A stretch of DNA of 64,000 bases from Saccharomycopsis malanga (taxonomy: Eukaryota > Ascomycota > Saccharomycetes > Ascoideales > Saccharomycopsidaceae): the NCBI GenBank assembly GCA_004014935.1, contig CP025322.1:3162001-3226000 (forward strand), read 5' to 3'. Under the pieces are notes generated by a model that searched no databases, was not told where the DNA came from, and saw only the letters and a list, made by a program, of their open reading frames with translations. This document shows, in pieces, positions 1-8,947 of this stretch (positions within the stretch are counted from its first letter, which is position 1; each line of letters starts with the position of its first letter). The position numbers and the translations under genes are program-made.

Positions 1-159
1 ACAAAATTTGCGTAAGATCTTTGGAAAGTAGGGAGGTTTAGAATGACGCCTTGGCTTACCTTTATAAAGGAAAGTCAATGGCGTATTCCCATTGTTTAGC
101 TACTCATCCGAGTCTACGCAGTCGTTTAGAGCCTACGAGTACCCTTTCAGGTACCTCGT

Positions 160-237
160 TAATCACTATTTAAGACTCTAATTCCTCTTTATTTTTGGAC
201 TTTTTTTATTCTTTCATAGTTAGAATTTGTTTTACCC
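160..237 (-). repeat. 75-bp dispersed repeat, copy A
   Basis: Read on the minus strand this begins GGGTAAAAC and ends GAGTCTTAAATAGTGATTA. The same start and end, joined by an A-rich middle with AGTCYAAAATAAAGA, recur at 3592-3663, 52782-52861 and 62125-62204. The flanks of the four copies do not match, so this is a dispersed unit and not part of a long duplication. It does not start TG and end CA, so I cannot call it a solo LTR. The family is unknown. Confidence 0.6.
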
Positions 238-270
238 AGTACAAATCCATCTCAATGTTACAAGAAATTA

Positions 271-470
271 CAAATATTCAAATTCAAGACAATTATATTA
301 CAAGAAATTAAACCAAAGGCAATTATATTACAAAAATTCAAATCCAAGACAAATATATTACAAGAATTCAGATTCAAGACATTTATATTACAAATATTCA
401 AATACAAGACAATTATATCACAAATATTCAAATACAAAACAATTATATTACAAGAAATCAAAAACAAGTT
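271..470. repeat. 30-bp minisatellite, about 6.7 units
   Basis: Units of exactly 30 bp start at 271, 301, 331, 361, 391, 421 and 451. Each holds a variant of CAATTATATTACAA followed by an A/T-rich stretch. Because 30 is a multiple of three, the array stays open on both strands (on + it spells a ten-residue RQLYYKNSN-like repeat), but I see no sign that it is translated. It lies just past the stop codon of RIB1, in what should be its 3' UTR or terminator region. With copy A it fills the gene-free 1-490; nothing else was recognised there. Confidence 0.85.
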
Positions 471-490
471 GAAAAAAATACAAAATCCAA

Positions 491-1675
491 CTAATTATGA
501 GATCCGCCAATATTGATAGGCTGCAGAAGCAAATGACCCATTTTTTCAATCTTGGTTCTCAAATATCCGTCTATTTCTTTGGACTTGATTCCCTGGGCGT
601 GTTGTTTCCAAGCCAAAGGCACCATTGGAACCCTCTCCTTGACCTGGATGACTCTATTCTTACCTTCTACGGCGATGATTTTGTCAGGATTATTGGTTAG
701 AAGTTTGATGTTTACGAGATTCAAGTCGAGCAAGATAGCCGTGGCCAAACTGAATGATCTTGCGTCGGCTGGATGTCTTAGTAACAAGTTGGCCTGGACA
801 GTATCAGCGCCCAAATCTTGCAAGTTATAGGCTTTGAGTTTTTCTCCAAGACCAATACCACGCCCTTCCTGTCTGAGATACACAATACAGCCTTTTCCAG
901 CGGCTCCCATAAGACGGCCTGCCTCGTCAAACTGTTCACCGCAATCGCAACGAGCACTCCAGGCAGTTTCTCCGGTGTAACATTCAGAATGGATCCGCAC
1001 GAGTGTTGGATCACTGTCTGCCATCACACAGGTACTGGGATCGTAGACCAATTCTCCATTGTCGTCAAATTTCAACTCCTTACCACTATGGCTGTCTTTG
1101 TCGGCCACAGCTCTTCCTGGATAGAGTTTACCCACATATGCTCCTCTTGTCATGCGGTCGCTTTGGCTTTCATTGTGTTTTTTTCTAAATAGCGTCTTGG
1201 AGCGGATATTTTCTCCAAAAACAATAGCCAAATGCTCCTTCTTGTCAACGTTGTTGGAATACAAATGCAAAAAGATCTCCTGGCCATTTGTTGTGGGGAT
1301 CCGTGCTCTGGCCACACACTGCACTATTGGAAGCTCTTCTGGCAACGCATTACGCTCGTCATTATTGAGAAACTCTTCGGTAGCAACCACAGGAATTGAT
1401 CTCGGTGGAGTCTGGGACCGTGGAGTAATAGCTGGCGATACCAATGAGAGATTCTCAAAATGATACTGTGCCTGCTTCTCACTGACCAACATTGGTGACC
1501 TTTGAATACTATTTTTATTTTTATTTTGATTTTTATTTATTTTTTCACTTTCAAAATCAGGATTTTCACTGATATCCAAATTATTCTTATCCTCGGCACC
1601 GTCAAAGCTTCGAATATGTCCCTCCACACTCTTCCGTAGAGGCTCAGGCTGTGCTATATTGTTGGACGCCGACAT
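491..1675 (-). CDS. RIB1: GTP cyclohydrolase II (riboflavin synthesis)
   Basis: This enzyme opens the imidazole ring of GTP to release formate and pyrophosphate, the first committed step of riboflavin synthesis, in the cytosol. The 394-residue protein has the full GCH II domain from about residue 220. The zinc site lies in SECYTGE...SARCDCGEQ near 230-243, followed by the [10 protein letters not shown] motif near 267-276 and the NNPDK segment. The first 130 residues are low-complexity (N, K, S rich), which makes it slightly longer than the S. cerevisiae protein. An in-frame TTG lies two codons upstream, but the ATG at 1675 is the first methionine. The upstream region carries a cluster of TGCAT motifs near 1864-1892. 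Confidence 0.96.
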   Translation of the reverse strand: MSASNNIAQPEPLRKSVEGHIRSFDGAEDKNNLDISENPDFESEKINKNQNKNKNSIQRSPMLVSEKQAQYHFENLSLVSPAITPRSQTPPRSIPVVATEEFLNNDERNALPEELPIVQCVARARIPTTNGQEIFLHLYSNNVDKKEHLAIVFGENIRSKTLFRKKHNESQSDRMTRGAYVGKLYPGRAVADKDSHSGKELKFDDNGELVYDPSTCVMADSDPTLVRIHSECYTGETAWSARCDCGEQFDEAGRLMGAAGKGCIVYLRQEGRGIGLGEKLKAYNLQDLGADTVQANLLLRHPADARSFSLATAILLDLNLVNIKLLTNNPDKIIAVEGKNRVIQVKERVPMVPLAWKQHAQGIKSKEIDGYLRTKIEKMGHLLLQPINIGGSHN

Positions 1676-2244
1676 CGCCAATGTTCTGATCTATTAGTGC
1701 AATTCTAAAGTTCTTATGCAAACAAAAAATCACCAGTTGTTATATTGATTAGTAAACCTTCATCGTCTTCCGCCTGTCGGATAATACCCACTTTTCACCC
1801 ATTACGCCTGCTTTACTAACACTTTTCTAATGATGAGTAAAGTGGGCGTGGGCAATGCGTCTGGCTGCATACTGGTGCATGCTGGTGCATGGGGACCATA
1901 AGCAATGAGTTTTCTCACCTATCCCATGGTTTATTTAGTGAAGAGTGGAAATCAGTAGAGTTTGTAAGATGCGTCTATTGCAATAGTTGGTAGGAAGCAC
2001 AATTTTTGGTTTTTTTTTGGAGTTTTTCCATCAATATATGTTGAGACGAAATTTGTAAAAATGGACCTGTATAATATCCGTTCTAGTATGTTAAAGTGAT
2101 CAAGTTGAATTCTTGTCACCTGCTAATTCCATTGAATGGATGATTGGGCATGGCTTTTGCCCAATTCAGCAAACCTCTCAATGGTTTTCTCAAAAATTAC
2201 CATATCTCACGACTCTATACTACATGTCTACATAAGATTAACTT
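1676..2244. other. intergenic, RIB1 upstream region
   Basis: No gene is seen here. About 190 bp upstream of the RIB1 ATG, at 1864-1892, TGCAT occurs three times in a run (TGCATACTGGTGCATGCTGG). Similar TGCAT clusters lie upstream of several other genes in this window. The rest is AT-rich with no recognised signal. Confidence 0.5.
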
Positions 2245-2427
2245 GATAATAATAATATATTTCGAGCCCAGTACATGCCAGTTTCGTATATACACGATAC
2301 GGCTAAAGGGACTTGGTAAAGGCCAATCCTGTCCTGTTAATCATAAACAGATCACAATCTTCTCACCCCTGTTCCTGTAAGCCCTTTTCTCTTCTTCGAA
2401 AGCACTAACCACTGAGCCATACCGCCC
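2245..2427 (-). mobile_element. SINE copy, minus orientation, internally shortened
   Basis: From left to right this shows a short (AAT)n tail, TTTCGAGCCCAGTACATGCCAGTTTCGTATATAC (the SINE 3' end reversed), the ACTTGGTAAAG block, and the 5' head reversed (CACTGAGCCATACCGCCC). The box B region is largely missing. It is flanked by AGATTAACTT (2235-2244) and AGATCAACTT (2428-2437), a 9/10 match and a credible target-site duplication. It lies downstream of OTU2. Confidence 0.85.
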
Positions 2428-2508
2428 AGATCAACTTAAAAAATGTTTATATTATAAAGAAAATGTTCTATAAAACATTTCTACAAGAGATTATACATCA
2501 AAAACCAA

Positions 2509-3405
2509 CTACTCTGCATCACGCAAGGAATTGTAATGCTCACCCAAACCATAGGCATGCTGGTAATACACAAGCTTGAGTTCAGGCTCAGATCCATGGT
2601 CATTCACCTTGTGGACAGCCCTGCCACTGATTAAAACACTAATAGGAGCGTCAAACTCCTTGGCCAAAGCAAGAATCTCCATGTCACCTCCCCACTCACT
2701 GGTGTTTTTGATCTTTGCAACATATTCGTCAACGTCGCCCATTGTGAGTGTCTGTTCGTCAAACAAAAATGGCTGGAACTGGGAGGCGTTCTTCTTAATA
2801 TGGTCAGCTGCTCGGGCCCGGAGCTCTTTAATAGATACTTGGATTCCATGGCGCACTTCCAATTGGTCTGCAATAGAAGCAAATAAACAGTTACCATCTG
2901 GCTGGATATCATATTGTTTCAATTTGAGTTTATCACATAGTTGAGCCAAATTGTCAAGCTCGATTTTACGATAATCTGTCTGGCCTTCAGCCTCATTCGC
3001 TGCTTCTTCTCTAATTCTATTCTGCTCGGCCTCTCTTCTAGCAAGCCGTTCTTTTTGTCTGTTTCTCTTACTTTTAGGTTGCTGTGGTTGTTCTTGGGGC
3101 TTTTCCTTGCTTTCTTGTATCTCATTTTGTTTCTGATCGATTTCTAATTGAGCTAATAACTTTTCTGGAGAAAATTCATTTTCCTCTTCATCATCGTCAA
3201 GTTCACCATTTTGTTTTTTAAATTCCTTAAGCTCCAATTCGTGCTTTTTCTTCAAATTCTCTTCAAGTTCAACACACTTTTTCATAACTTGTTTACGATT
3301 TTTTTTATTCGCTTGTTTCTTCATCCCCGTAATAGTTGCTGTCAAATCTTTCAATTCTTTACGATGCTTCGTAAGCAATTGTTCTTCATTCTGTACCTCA
3401 CTCAT
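2509..3405 (-). CDS. OTU2: OTU-domain deubiquitinase, Otu2 family
   Basis: This is a cysteine protease that removes ubiquitin; in S. cerevisiae Otu2 is associated with translating ribosomes. The 298-residue protein has a charged, coiled-coil N-terminal half (residues 1-130, K/E/Q rich) and a C-terminal OTU domain. The catalytic Asp-Gly-Asn-Cys is in QPDGNCLFASIADQL near 168-182, and the catalytic His is in GLGEHYNSL near the C terminus. Length and architecture match yeast Otu2 (about 307 residues). It starts at the ATG at 3405. The 3' neighbour is a SINE. Assignment to Otu2 rather than Otu1 rests on the coiled-coil N terminus and the absence of a UBX-like or zinc-finger region. Confidence 0.93.
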   Translation of the reverse strand: MSEVQNEEQLLTKHRKELKDLTATITGMKKQANKKNRKQVMKKCVELEENLKKKHELELKEFKKQNGELDDDEEENEFSPEKLLAQLEIDQKQNEIQESKEKPQEQPQQPKSKRNRQKERLARREAEQNRIREEAANEAEGQTDYRKIELDNLAQLCDKLKLKQYDIQPDGNCLFASIADQLEVRHGIQVSIKELRARAADHIKKNASQFQPFLFDEQTLTMGDVDEYVAKIKNTSEWGGDMEILALAKEFDAPISVLISGRAVHKVNDHGSEPELKLVYYQHAYGLGEHYNSLRDAE

Positions 3406-3591
3406 TTTATTTTCATCAATTTTTCAGCAATATTATTGGCTCCAATTTACTCTTTTTACAAGTAATCAATGTCAACAACTCGAGAAACATTTTCAGCCTT
3501 TTTCACTCCAATATCCAACTCCGCCAAATTGGTATGTTCCATACAAGTGGGTTCGTGACTATATAGGAAACAGGTTAAGTGGTCTTGTATT

Positions 3592-3663
3592 GGGTAAAAC
3601 GATAGTTGGAAGAATGGAAAAAGTCTAAAATAAAGAAAGAAATAGAGTCTTAAATAGTGATTA
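3592..3663 (+). repeat. 75-bp dispersed repeat, copy B
   Basis: It begins GGGTAAAACG and ends GAGTCTTAAATAGTGATTA, matching copy A at 160-237 and copies C and D near 52.8 and 62.1 kb. A SINE starts within about ten bases of its end. This element, the SINE and the YTH1 promoter fill 3406-4069. Confidence 0.6.
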
Positions 3664-3668
3664 GCAAG

Positions 3669-3920
3669 CCCCTGGGCCCTATGGCTCTCTGGTCAGTTCT
3701 CTGGAGAAAAAAGAATAGCAGGAACACGGGTTCGATTCCCATCTAGACACTTTTATTCGCTGCTTTTTACGATACTTAACGTGACAGGAAAGAGTGCAAC
3801 TGGCTGAAACAGGACCTAAATAAGGCTTACTTTCAACCAATTGGATGAGAAAATCATGAGAAACAGAACATGCTTGAGATTTACCAAGTCCATAGAGCGT
3901 ATATTATCATTATTATCATT
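3669..3920 (+). mobile_element. SINE copy, plus orientation, nearly complete
   Basis: A diverged head (CCTGGGCCCTATGGCTCTCTGG) is followed by a good box B (GGGTTCGATTCCCA at 3728-3741), ACACTTTTATTCGCTGCTTTTTACGAT, the GCAACTGGCTGAAAC block, TCAACCAATTGGATGAGAA, and ACCAAGTCCATAGAGCGTATAT. The GATATGTACTGGGC end is lost and the copy runs directly into a short ATT-rich tail. No clear target duplication is seen. It lies about 150 bp upstream of YTH1. Confidence 0.85.
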
Positions 3921-3963
3921 TGCAATTGCTCATAGTTAATATCTCTTACATAGTAGCTAGCAT

Positions 3964-3969
3964 CACGTG
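3964..3969. promoter_or_regulatory. CACGTG E-box upstream of YTH1
   Basis: TCACGTG occurs about 100 bp upstream of the YTH1 start. It matches the Cbf1/Pho4-type bHLH core; function is inferred only from the motif and position. Confidence 0.35.
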
Positions 3970-4069
3970 CCCGCTGACAAATATTTGATGAAATTTTTCG
4001 TATATAAGCGCTGGTTGATTAAGATAATAACAACGATTTAATAGGAAATCCAGGACATTAACGAGTATC

Positions 4070-4937
4070 ATGTCAACGATCATTCCAAACTCTGTGTTGT
4101 CTCCAAACTTGTCCAATATCAAGTTCAAGTTTGAGCCGTTTCTCCGGAAAGAGTACAATTTCGCATTAGATCCAGATAGACCACAATGCAAGTTTTATGA
4201 GCAGAATAGAACATGTCCCAATGGGTCAAATTGCTTTAATAAACATGTCAGTCCAATGTTCCGCAACAAGTAAGTATTTTTTCGTTTTTTTTTGTATTTT
4301 TTACAATTTTCAGAGTTATAATTGTTAATAAACATATTTCAATTGGGCATGTAAGAAGATTTACTAACAAATATTCAGGGTGGTGTGCAAGCATTGGCTT
4401 CGAGGACTATGTAAGAAAGGTGACTCCTGTGATTATCTTCATGAATACAATTTACGGAAGATGCCGGAGTGCTTGTTTTTCAGTAAAAACGGATTCTGTA
4501 CCCAGACTCCTGAGTGTATATATCTACATATTGATCCACAGACAAAGATCCCGGAATGTTTCAACTATAACAGAGGGTTTTGTCCTGATGGTCCACAGTG
4601 TAACAAGAGACATATCAGAAAGCCAATGTGTGAATTATATCTCACTGGCTTCTGTCCATATGGGCCTCGCTGTAGTTTGGGAGCTCATCCTAGATTTGAG
4701 GGTATTTCCACTAAGCTTAGAATAGTTCCGGACAAGAAACCTCAGGTGACAAAATCAGAGAAGGATGATGATGGTGAAGAGAATGAAAAAAGTGCAGAAA
4801 ATGTAGAGAAAAAAGAAAATAGTGTTGAAGAAATGAAATCAGACGGAAATAAAGAGTTTAGTGGTATTAAAAGACTGGCTGATAATGATGATAATGATAA
4901 TTTGGAAACGCCTAACAAGAAGTTGAAGGCTGCTTGA
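4070..4937 (+). CDS. YTH1: CCCH zinc-finger polyadenylation factor Yth1 (spliced)
   Basis: Yth1 is the yeast CPSF30 counterpart in the cleavage and polyadenylation factor; it binds pre-mRNA near the poly(A) site in the nucleus. Exon 1 is 4070-4269 and exon 2 is 4379-4937. The 109-nt intron (4270-4378) has donor GTAAGT, branch TTACTAAC and acceptor TTCAG. The spliced frame gives 252 residues with five CCCH fingers in a row, the family hallmark: [20 protein letters not shown] (exon 1), then CKHWLRGLC..., [10 protein letters not shown]..., CFNYNRGFC... and CELYLTGFC.... The acidic/lysine-rich tail of about 80 residues is longer than in S. cerevisiae. The intron falls just after finger 1. A truncated SINE sits in the 3' flank. 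Confidence 0.95.
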
Positions 4938-5018
4938 ATTTATAGTTTGTATAGTTTTAATGTGACGATTTAATTGGGTAAGAGGATTTGGTAGTTTTTT
5001 TTATAAAATGTATAAAAT

Positions 5019-5278
5019 TAATATGAACAACTAGGGTTTGATGTTGATCAGGCAAGTGCAACTGTCTGAAATACAACCCACACCAAAGTCTAGTGCTTGC
5101 TTTCAACCAATTGGGTGAGAAGATAACGATATACAAAATTATGATTAGATTTTGATCAACAAAACATGATTAGGTTTTACAAAAGTCCCTTTGGACATAG
5201 CGCGTATATACGAAACTGATATGTACTGGGTACTGGGCTCGAATTATATGATAGTAATATGAACAACTAGGTTTTGAT
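5019..5278 (+). mobile_element. 5'-truncated SINE with 24-bp target-site duplication
   Basis: The inserted part is 5043-5254. It starts at CAGGCAAGTGCAACTGTCTG and lacks the tRNA head. It keeps the CACCAAAGTCTAGTGC arm, TTTCAACCAATTGGGTGAGAAG and the GCGTATATACGAAACTGATATG 3' end, with a short duplication of TACTGGG. The flanks 5019-5042 and 5255-5278 match at 23 of 24 bases (both start TAATATGAACAACTAGG), a clear target-site duplication. It lies downstream of YTH1. Confidence 0.93.
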
Positions 5279-5279
5279 A

Positions 5280-5660
5280 ATTCGTTTTGGTGATTCATTT
5301 TAATAATACATTGTAAATATATGATTTATCAATAAGTTTTGATTATACCTTTAAATAATGTCTTTCAATAATACCGTTTACTAGCACCTTTTAAAAATAC
5401 GTTTTGCTAACGCCTTTCAATAACTTTTTTTAAAATACCTTTTTAATAATACCTTTCAAAATTACCTCTCAATAACTTTTTTCAAAGTACGTTTTACTAA
5501 CACATCTAAATAATTCGTTTTGAAAATACCTTTTAATAATGCCTTTTTCCAAAGCCTTTAAATAAGACGTTTTACTAACACCTTTTACCAATACCTTTCA
5601 ATGATACATTCAAATAATACCTTTAAATAATATGTTTTAGTCAACACTTTTTAATAATAG
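5280..5660. repeat. degenerate tandem array of ACCTTTnAATAA motif
   Basis: About 380 bp between the YTH1-flank SINE and MON1 is built of loose repeats of (AAT)ACCTTTYAATAAT, alternating with ACGTTTTACTAACACC. Spacing is irregular (about 12-40 bp). No ORF is present. It ends about 120 bp before the MON1 start and so overlaps its promoter. Confidence 0.65.
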
Positions 5661-5779
5661 AAATACCTACACCTAGACATCGGTAGAAAATCATCGTTCC
5701 GATCGCACAAGTTGCATACAATTTAAATAACCATCTATATAATGATGATAATAACATATATAATCCAGCATATATAGCA

Positions 5780-7978
5780 ATGCCTCGCCATATTCTGCCT
5801 CCTAGGAAGCCAGCGCGCCCTCAAAGAAACTTTTCCAGTGGTATAATAGCCAAAAGCCTTAAGGTGGACCCCACAACTTCGATAAATCTTGAAAATGTTA
5901 GTTCACCAAACAATGAAACTATACAGCCATTAGTGAGTGACAATGATGCTGGAATGGCTTCAGAGCATGTATTTTCACCCTCAATGAGCGTCAAGTCGTT
6001 CAGTAGTCACTTTGACGATGAAAGTTTACATTCAACAATACCGATTTTGACTATAAACAATAATGAGGAGGATCAACATAGTATAATGCAAAATGAATTG
6101 GACGAATTGATGAATGACAATAGTCTTACAAACGAGATTAACATGAAGAAAAGATTGGAAGATTTTCAAATCAATATCAGTGATTTACTTGGCAAAGTCT
6201 CAAATATTAATCTTGACAATACTGAAGATATCATACATGACAATCTCCTAACGTTGTCTAAAACAACACCTAACGATTATCCTGACAATTTGGACTTTTT
6301 GGACCATAAAAAACAATTTTTTATCTTGTCGTCGTCTGGAAAACCCATATATTCTTTCTTTGGCTCAGATAGCTTGATTGTAAACTACATGAGTATTATA
6401 CAAACCTTGATTTCCTCTTTTGGTGACTTAAACCCTAGTATCTCCAAACATAAACATGACAATTTGAAGCATTTTGTCGCTGGGTCTACCAGGTTTGTCA
6501 TTTTAAATAAAGACCCTATTTACTTGTTTACTATATCATCGTTTCCTCAAGAATCTGTCCATGATCTACGGAACCAACTATATATTCTATACAATTATAT
6601 TCTTTCCATTCTTTCAAAGAAACAGTTGTTCAAGTTTTACAACTTGAAGGAGAACTTTGACTTGCGCAGGATATTGACAAACTCTGATTTTTTTACATTA
6701 GAAAAACTCATTATCAACAAAATCCTAAATCCCGCCTTCTTTCTTAATGGAATCGAGTCTCTCTATTTGTCGTCATCCATAAAGCTCAAAATAAACTCTT
6801 TGGTTGCAAAATACAAAGTCCCCGAAATGCTTTATGGGATCTTGACCGATTTAAATGGCAAAGTTATCACTATTCTAAGACCGAAAAACCATTACTTACA
6901 CACCATTGATTTGCAGGTTTTATTTTCAATAATATTCAACAAATCAACCAGTCAAAAATCTCCTAATGGGTCAAGGAAAATTACGATACAGAAAAACGAA
7001 GCCAATGAGGATGTAGAATTCTCAAATGAAGAGGAGCTATGGTTCCCTATATGCTTGCCAGAGTTCAACCCTAATGGTTTCTTGTACTGTTTTGTCAATT
7101 ATCTTGATATAAATAATATTCAAGTAGTTGAAGAAGGTCACGAGAACAATGTACAAAACAACCAGGAAGATAATAATCAAGTGGAAGATAGTCGAGATAA
7201 TAAAAACCCGGACAATAATAAACTAGTATTTATATTATTATCTCCTGATCGAAATTCGTTTTTCAAATTACGTTTCTCTTCTAAAAAGATAGCTTCCAGT
7301 ATAATTTTAAACTCCCAATCCTCAATATTGACAAAACTAAACCAGTCGTTCAAGTTGAATTATCGATTAAACTACTTGAACTTTTTGACCGAATTTAATA
7401 GAAAACATCCCACGTCTTCTATAACGTCCTCCTTCGTACCTTCTTCAGGCTCATCAAACATAGAAAACAATCATAATAATTTTTTCCATTTTATCTTTAA
7501 ATCAAGGAAAAATTCACAGGTATTTGTTCCAAGTTTCAACTCTATAAATGCAGGCTCCATTGGGGACATTACATTCCAAAAATTGATGTTTCTATATAAG
7601 GATCTTTGTAATAATTTACAAGCAAGTTCTCCCACCACAGTGTCTGGCCCACCAAATCTTGATAACATGTCATTCACTCACATGGATCAAAGTAATGACA
7701 CGTCCAACGAAGATCTGAAAGCTACAGCTGCCGCTGCAATGTTGGGATCTTCTAACACTAATAGCAAATCTACATTGATATATATCAAATGGAAAATTGA
7801 ACATACCAGACTTATTGGCATAGCATATGCTAACGCCAACTACGAAATATACATAATCCTAAAAGACCCTGGGTGGGCTAACATTAAAAAGAAACAACTT
7901 GTCGACAACTTAAAAATTGTTATCAACTGGATTTTCAAAAATTTCAATCGTTTGTTCATTATAGGCTTGACTTTTTGA
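5780..7978 (+). CDS. MON1: Mon1, subunit of the Mon1-Ccz1 Rab7/Ypt7 exchange factor
   Basis: With Ccz1, Mon1 activates the vacuolar Rab Ypt7 on late endosomes and autophagosomes and is needed for vacuole fusion. The 732-residue ORF has a disordered acidic N-terminal region (residues 1-170), then the first longin domain opening with KKQFFILSSSGKPIYSFFG near 178-196, a strongly conserved Mon1 signature. The rest fits the three-longin architecture, with two Asn/Ser-rich inserts (near 450-480 and 640-655). The protein is somewhat longer than the S. cerevisiae one (about 644). The ATG at 5780 is the first in frame. The immediate upstream sequence is a low-complexity repeat. Confidence 0.92.
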   Translation: MPRHILPPRKPARPQRNFSSGIIAKSLKVDPTTSINLENVSSPNNETIQPLVSDNDAGMASEHVFSPSMSVKSFSSHFDDESLHSTIPILTINNNEEDQHSIMQNELDELMNDNSLTNEINMKKRLEDFQINISDLLGKVSNINLDNTEDIIHDNLLTLSKTTPNDYPDNLDFLDHKKQFFILSSSGKPIYSFFGSDSLIVNYMSIIQTLISSFGDLNPSISKHKHDNLKHFVAGSTRFVILNKDPIYLFTISSFPQESVHDLRNQLYILYNYILSILSKKQLFKFYNLKENFDLRRILTNSDFFTLEKLIINKILNPAFFLNGIESLYLSSSIKLKINSLVAKYKVPEMLYGILTDLNGKVITILRPKNHYLHTIDLQVLFSIIFNKSTSQKSPNGSRKITIQKNEANEDVEFSNEEELWFPICLPEFNPNGFLYCFVNYLDINNIQVVEEGHENNVQNNQEDNNQVEDSRDNKNPDNNKLVFILLSPDRNSFFKLRFSSKKIASSIILNSQSSILTKLNQSFKLNYRLNYLNFLTEFNRKHPTSSITSSFVPSSGSSNIENNHNNFFHFIFKSRKNSQVFVPSFNSINAGSIGDITFQKLMFLYKDLCNNLQASSPTTVSGPPNLDNMSFTHMDQSNDTSNEDLKATAAAAMLGSSNTNSKSTLIYIKWKIEHTRLIGIAYANANYEIYIILKDPGWANIKKKQLVDNLKIVINWIFKNFNRLFIIGLTF

Positions 7979-8428
7979 TTCAAAAGGGTAATGAAAGCGT
8001 TGGTATATTTTTAAGATTTTTAAAGCTGTGTAAATAATGATTCATAATAATAATAGTAACCTCAACCAGGGGGTAAAACTCAAATTATTCCTTTCTGTAT
8101 CTTAATGGATCCTTATCCTTCTAATTGAACAACCGATGGGCTGCGAAGTAAACACTAGACAATGTCTGTAGGTTATGTTTCAGACCAACCGGTGTTTCTT
8201 CATTGAGACATAAAGGTTAGATAGAAATTACTAATAATGTTTACTTGAATTTACTCATCATTATTATGAAAGAGAGACAGTTCAAGTCCTTAAAACACAA
8301 TAAACTGAATAGCGTTATAATGAGATCTGGGAATAAAACCATAAAATTATTTGTTCGTTGGGTATGGTAGGTCAAAGCTTATAAACAAGTTGTATATATA
8401 TGATGGATGAATGCAGATCATTAGTTTT
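7979..8428. other. intergenic, MON1 3' side
   Basis: This is the convergent end of MON1 and the SINE-bearing 3' side of TOM70. It is AT-rich with a few simple repeats; no gene or RNA was recognised. Confidence 0.4.
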
Positions 8429-8671
8429 GATAATAATAGTAATAATAATAATGTCTTATATTCCGAGCCCAGTACATATCAGTTTCGTGTATATGCCATG
8501 TCTGGTCCTCATAATTTTCTCATTTAATAAATTGAAGTAAGAAAATTATGATTAATATATTAAAGTAAGCATTTATTGGCCTAGGACGTGTTTCAGCCAG
8601 TTAGACTTATCGACATCGTAAAAAGCCGCGAATAAGTGTTCATGTTGGGAATGGCATACTGCCTAGCGGTC
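8429..8671 (-). mobile_element. SINE copy, minus orientation, with target duplication
   Basis: From left to right: an (AAT)n tail, TTATATTCCGAGCCCAGTAC, CAGTTTCGTGTATATGCC, the TTTCAGCCAGTT block, GACATCGTAAAAAGCCGCG and a decayed head. Flanks ATCATTAGTTTT (8417-8428) and ATCATCAGTTTT (8672-8683) match 11/12. Box B is degraded (TGGGAATGG), so this is an older copy. Confidence 0.85.
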
Positions 8672-8947
8672 ATCATCAGTTTTATAAAGAGAATGGCACT
8701 CTACAACCATTTGACAAACAAACTGTAAATGAGAAAATAGATTAACATTTTATATATAAACATATATACAAGATTGGCCGGCCACAGACAAAGTTCAACT
8801 GCCAGAAAACCGCCGGCAAACTTTTTATTTTTTTTTGATTATAAAACTCAATCTGATTTCCTAACCAGTCGTGATGTACTGCTGGCAACAATGCAGGGTG
8901 TGAATGAATGAATCTCAGGCTAGACAAGAATGATTTTTATACAAAGA

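Noticed and set aside
160-237. Solo LTR interpretation of the 75-bp repeat
   Set aside because: Too short, lacks TG...CA ends, and no 5-bp target duplications are seen around the copies.
227-472. 81-codon + strand and 69-codon minus strand ORFs at the left end
   Set aside because: Both are products of the 30-bp minisatellite, which cannot create stops in register; no promoter or family evidence.
3715-3750. tRNA genes suggested by box A/box B sequences (also at 11155, 14637, 40530-40600, 48355-48430 and reversed copies)
   Set aside because: Each lies in a SINE copy; the anticodon and acceptor stems do not fold as a tRNA and the sequence continues into the shared SINE body. No other canonical GGTTCGANNCC site was found.
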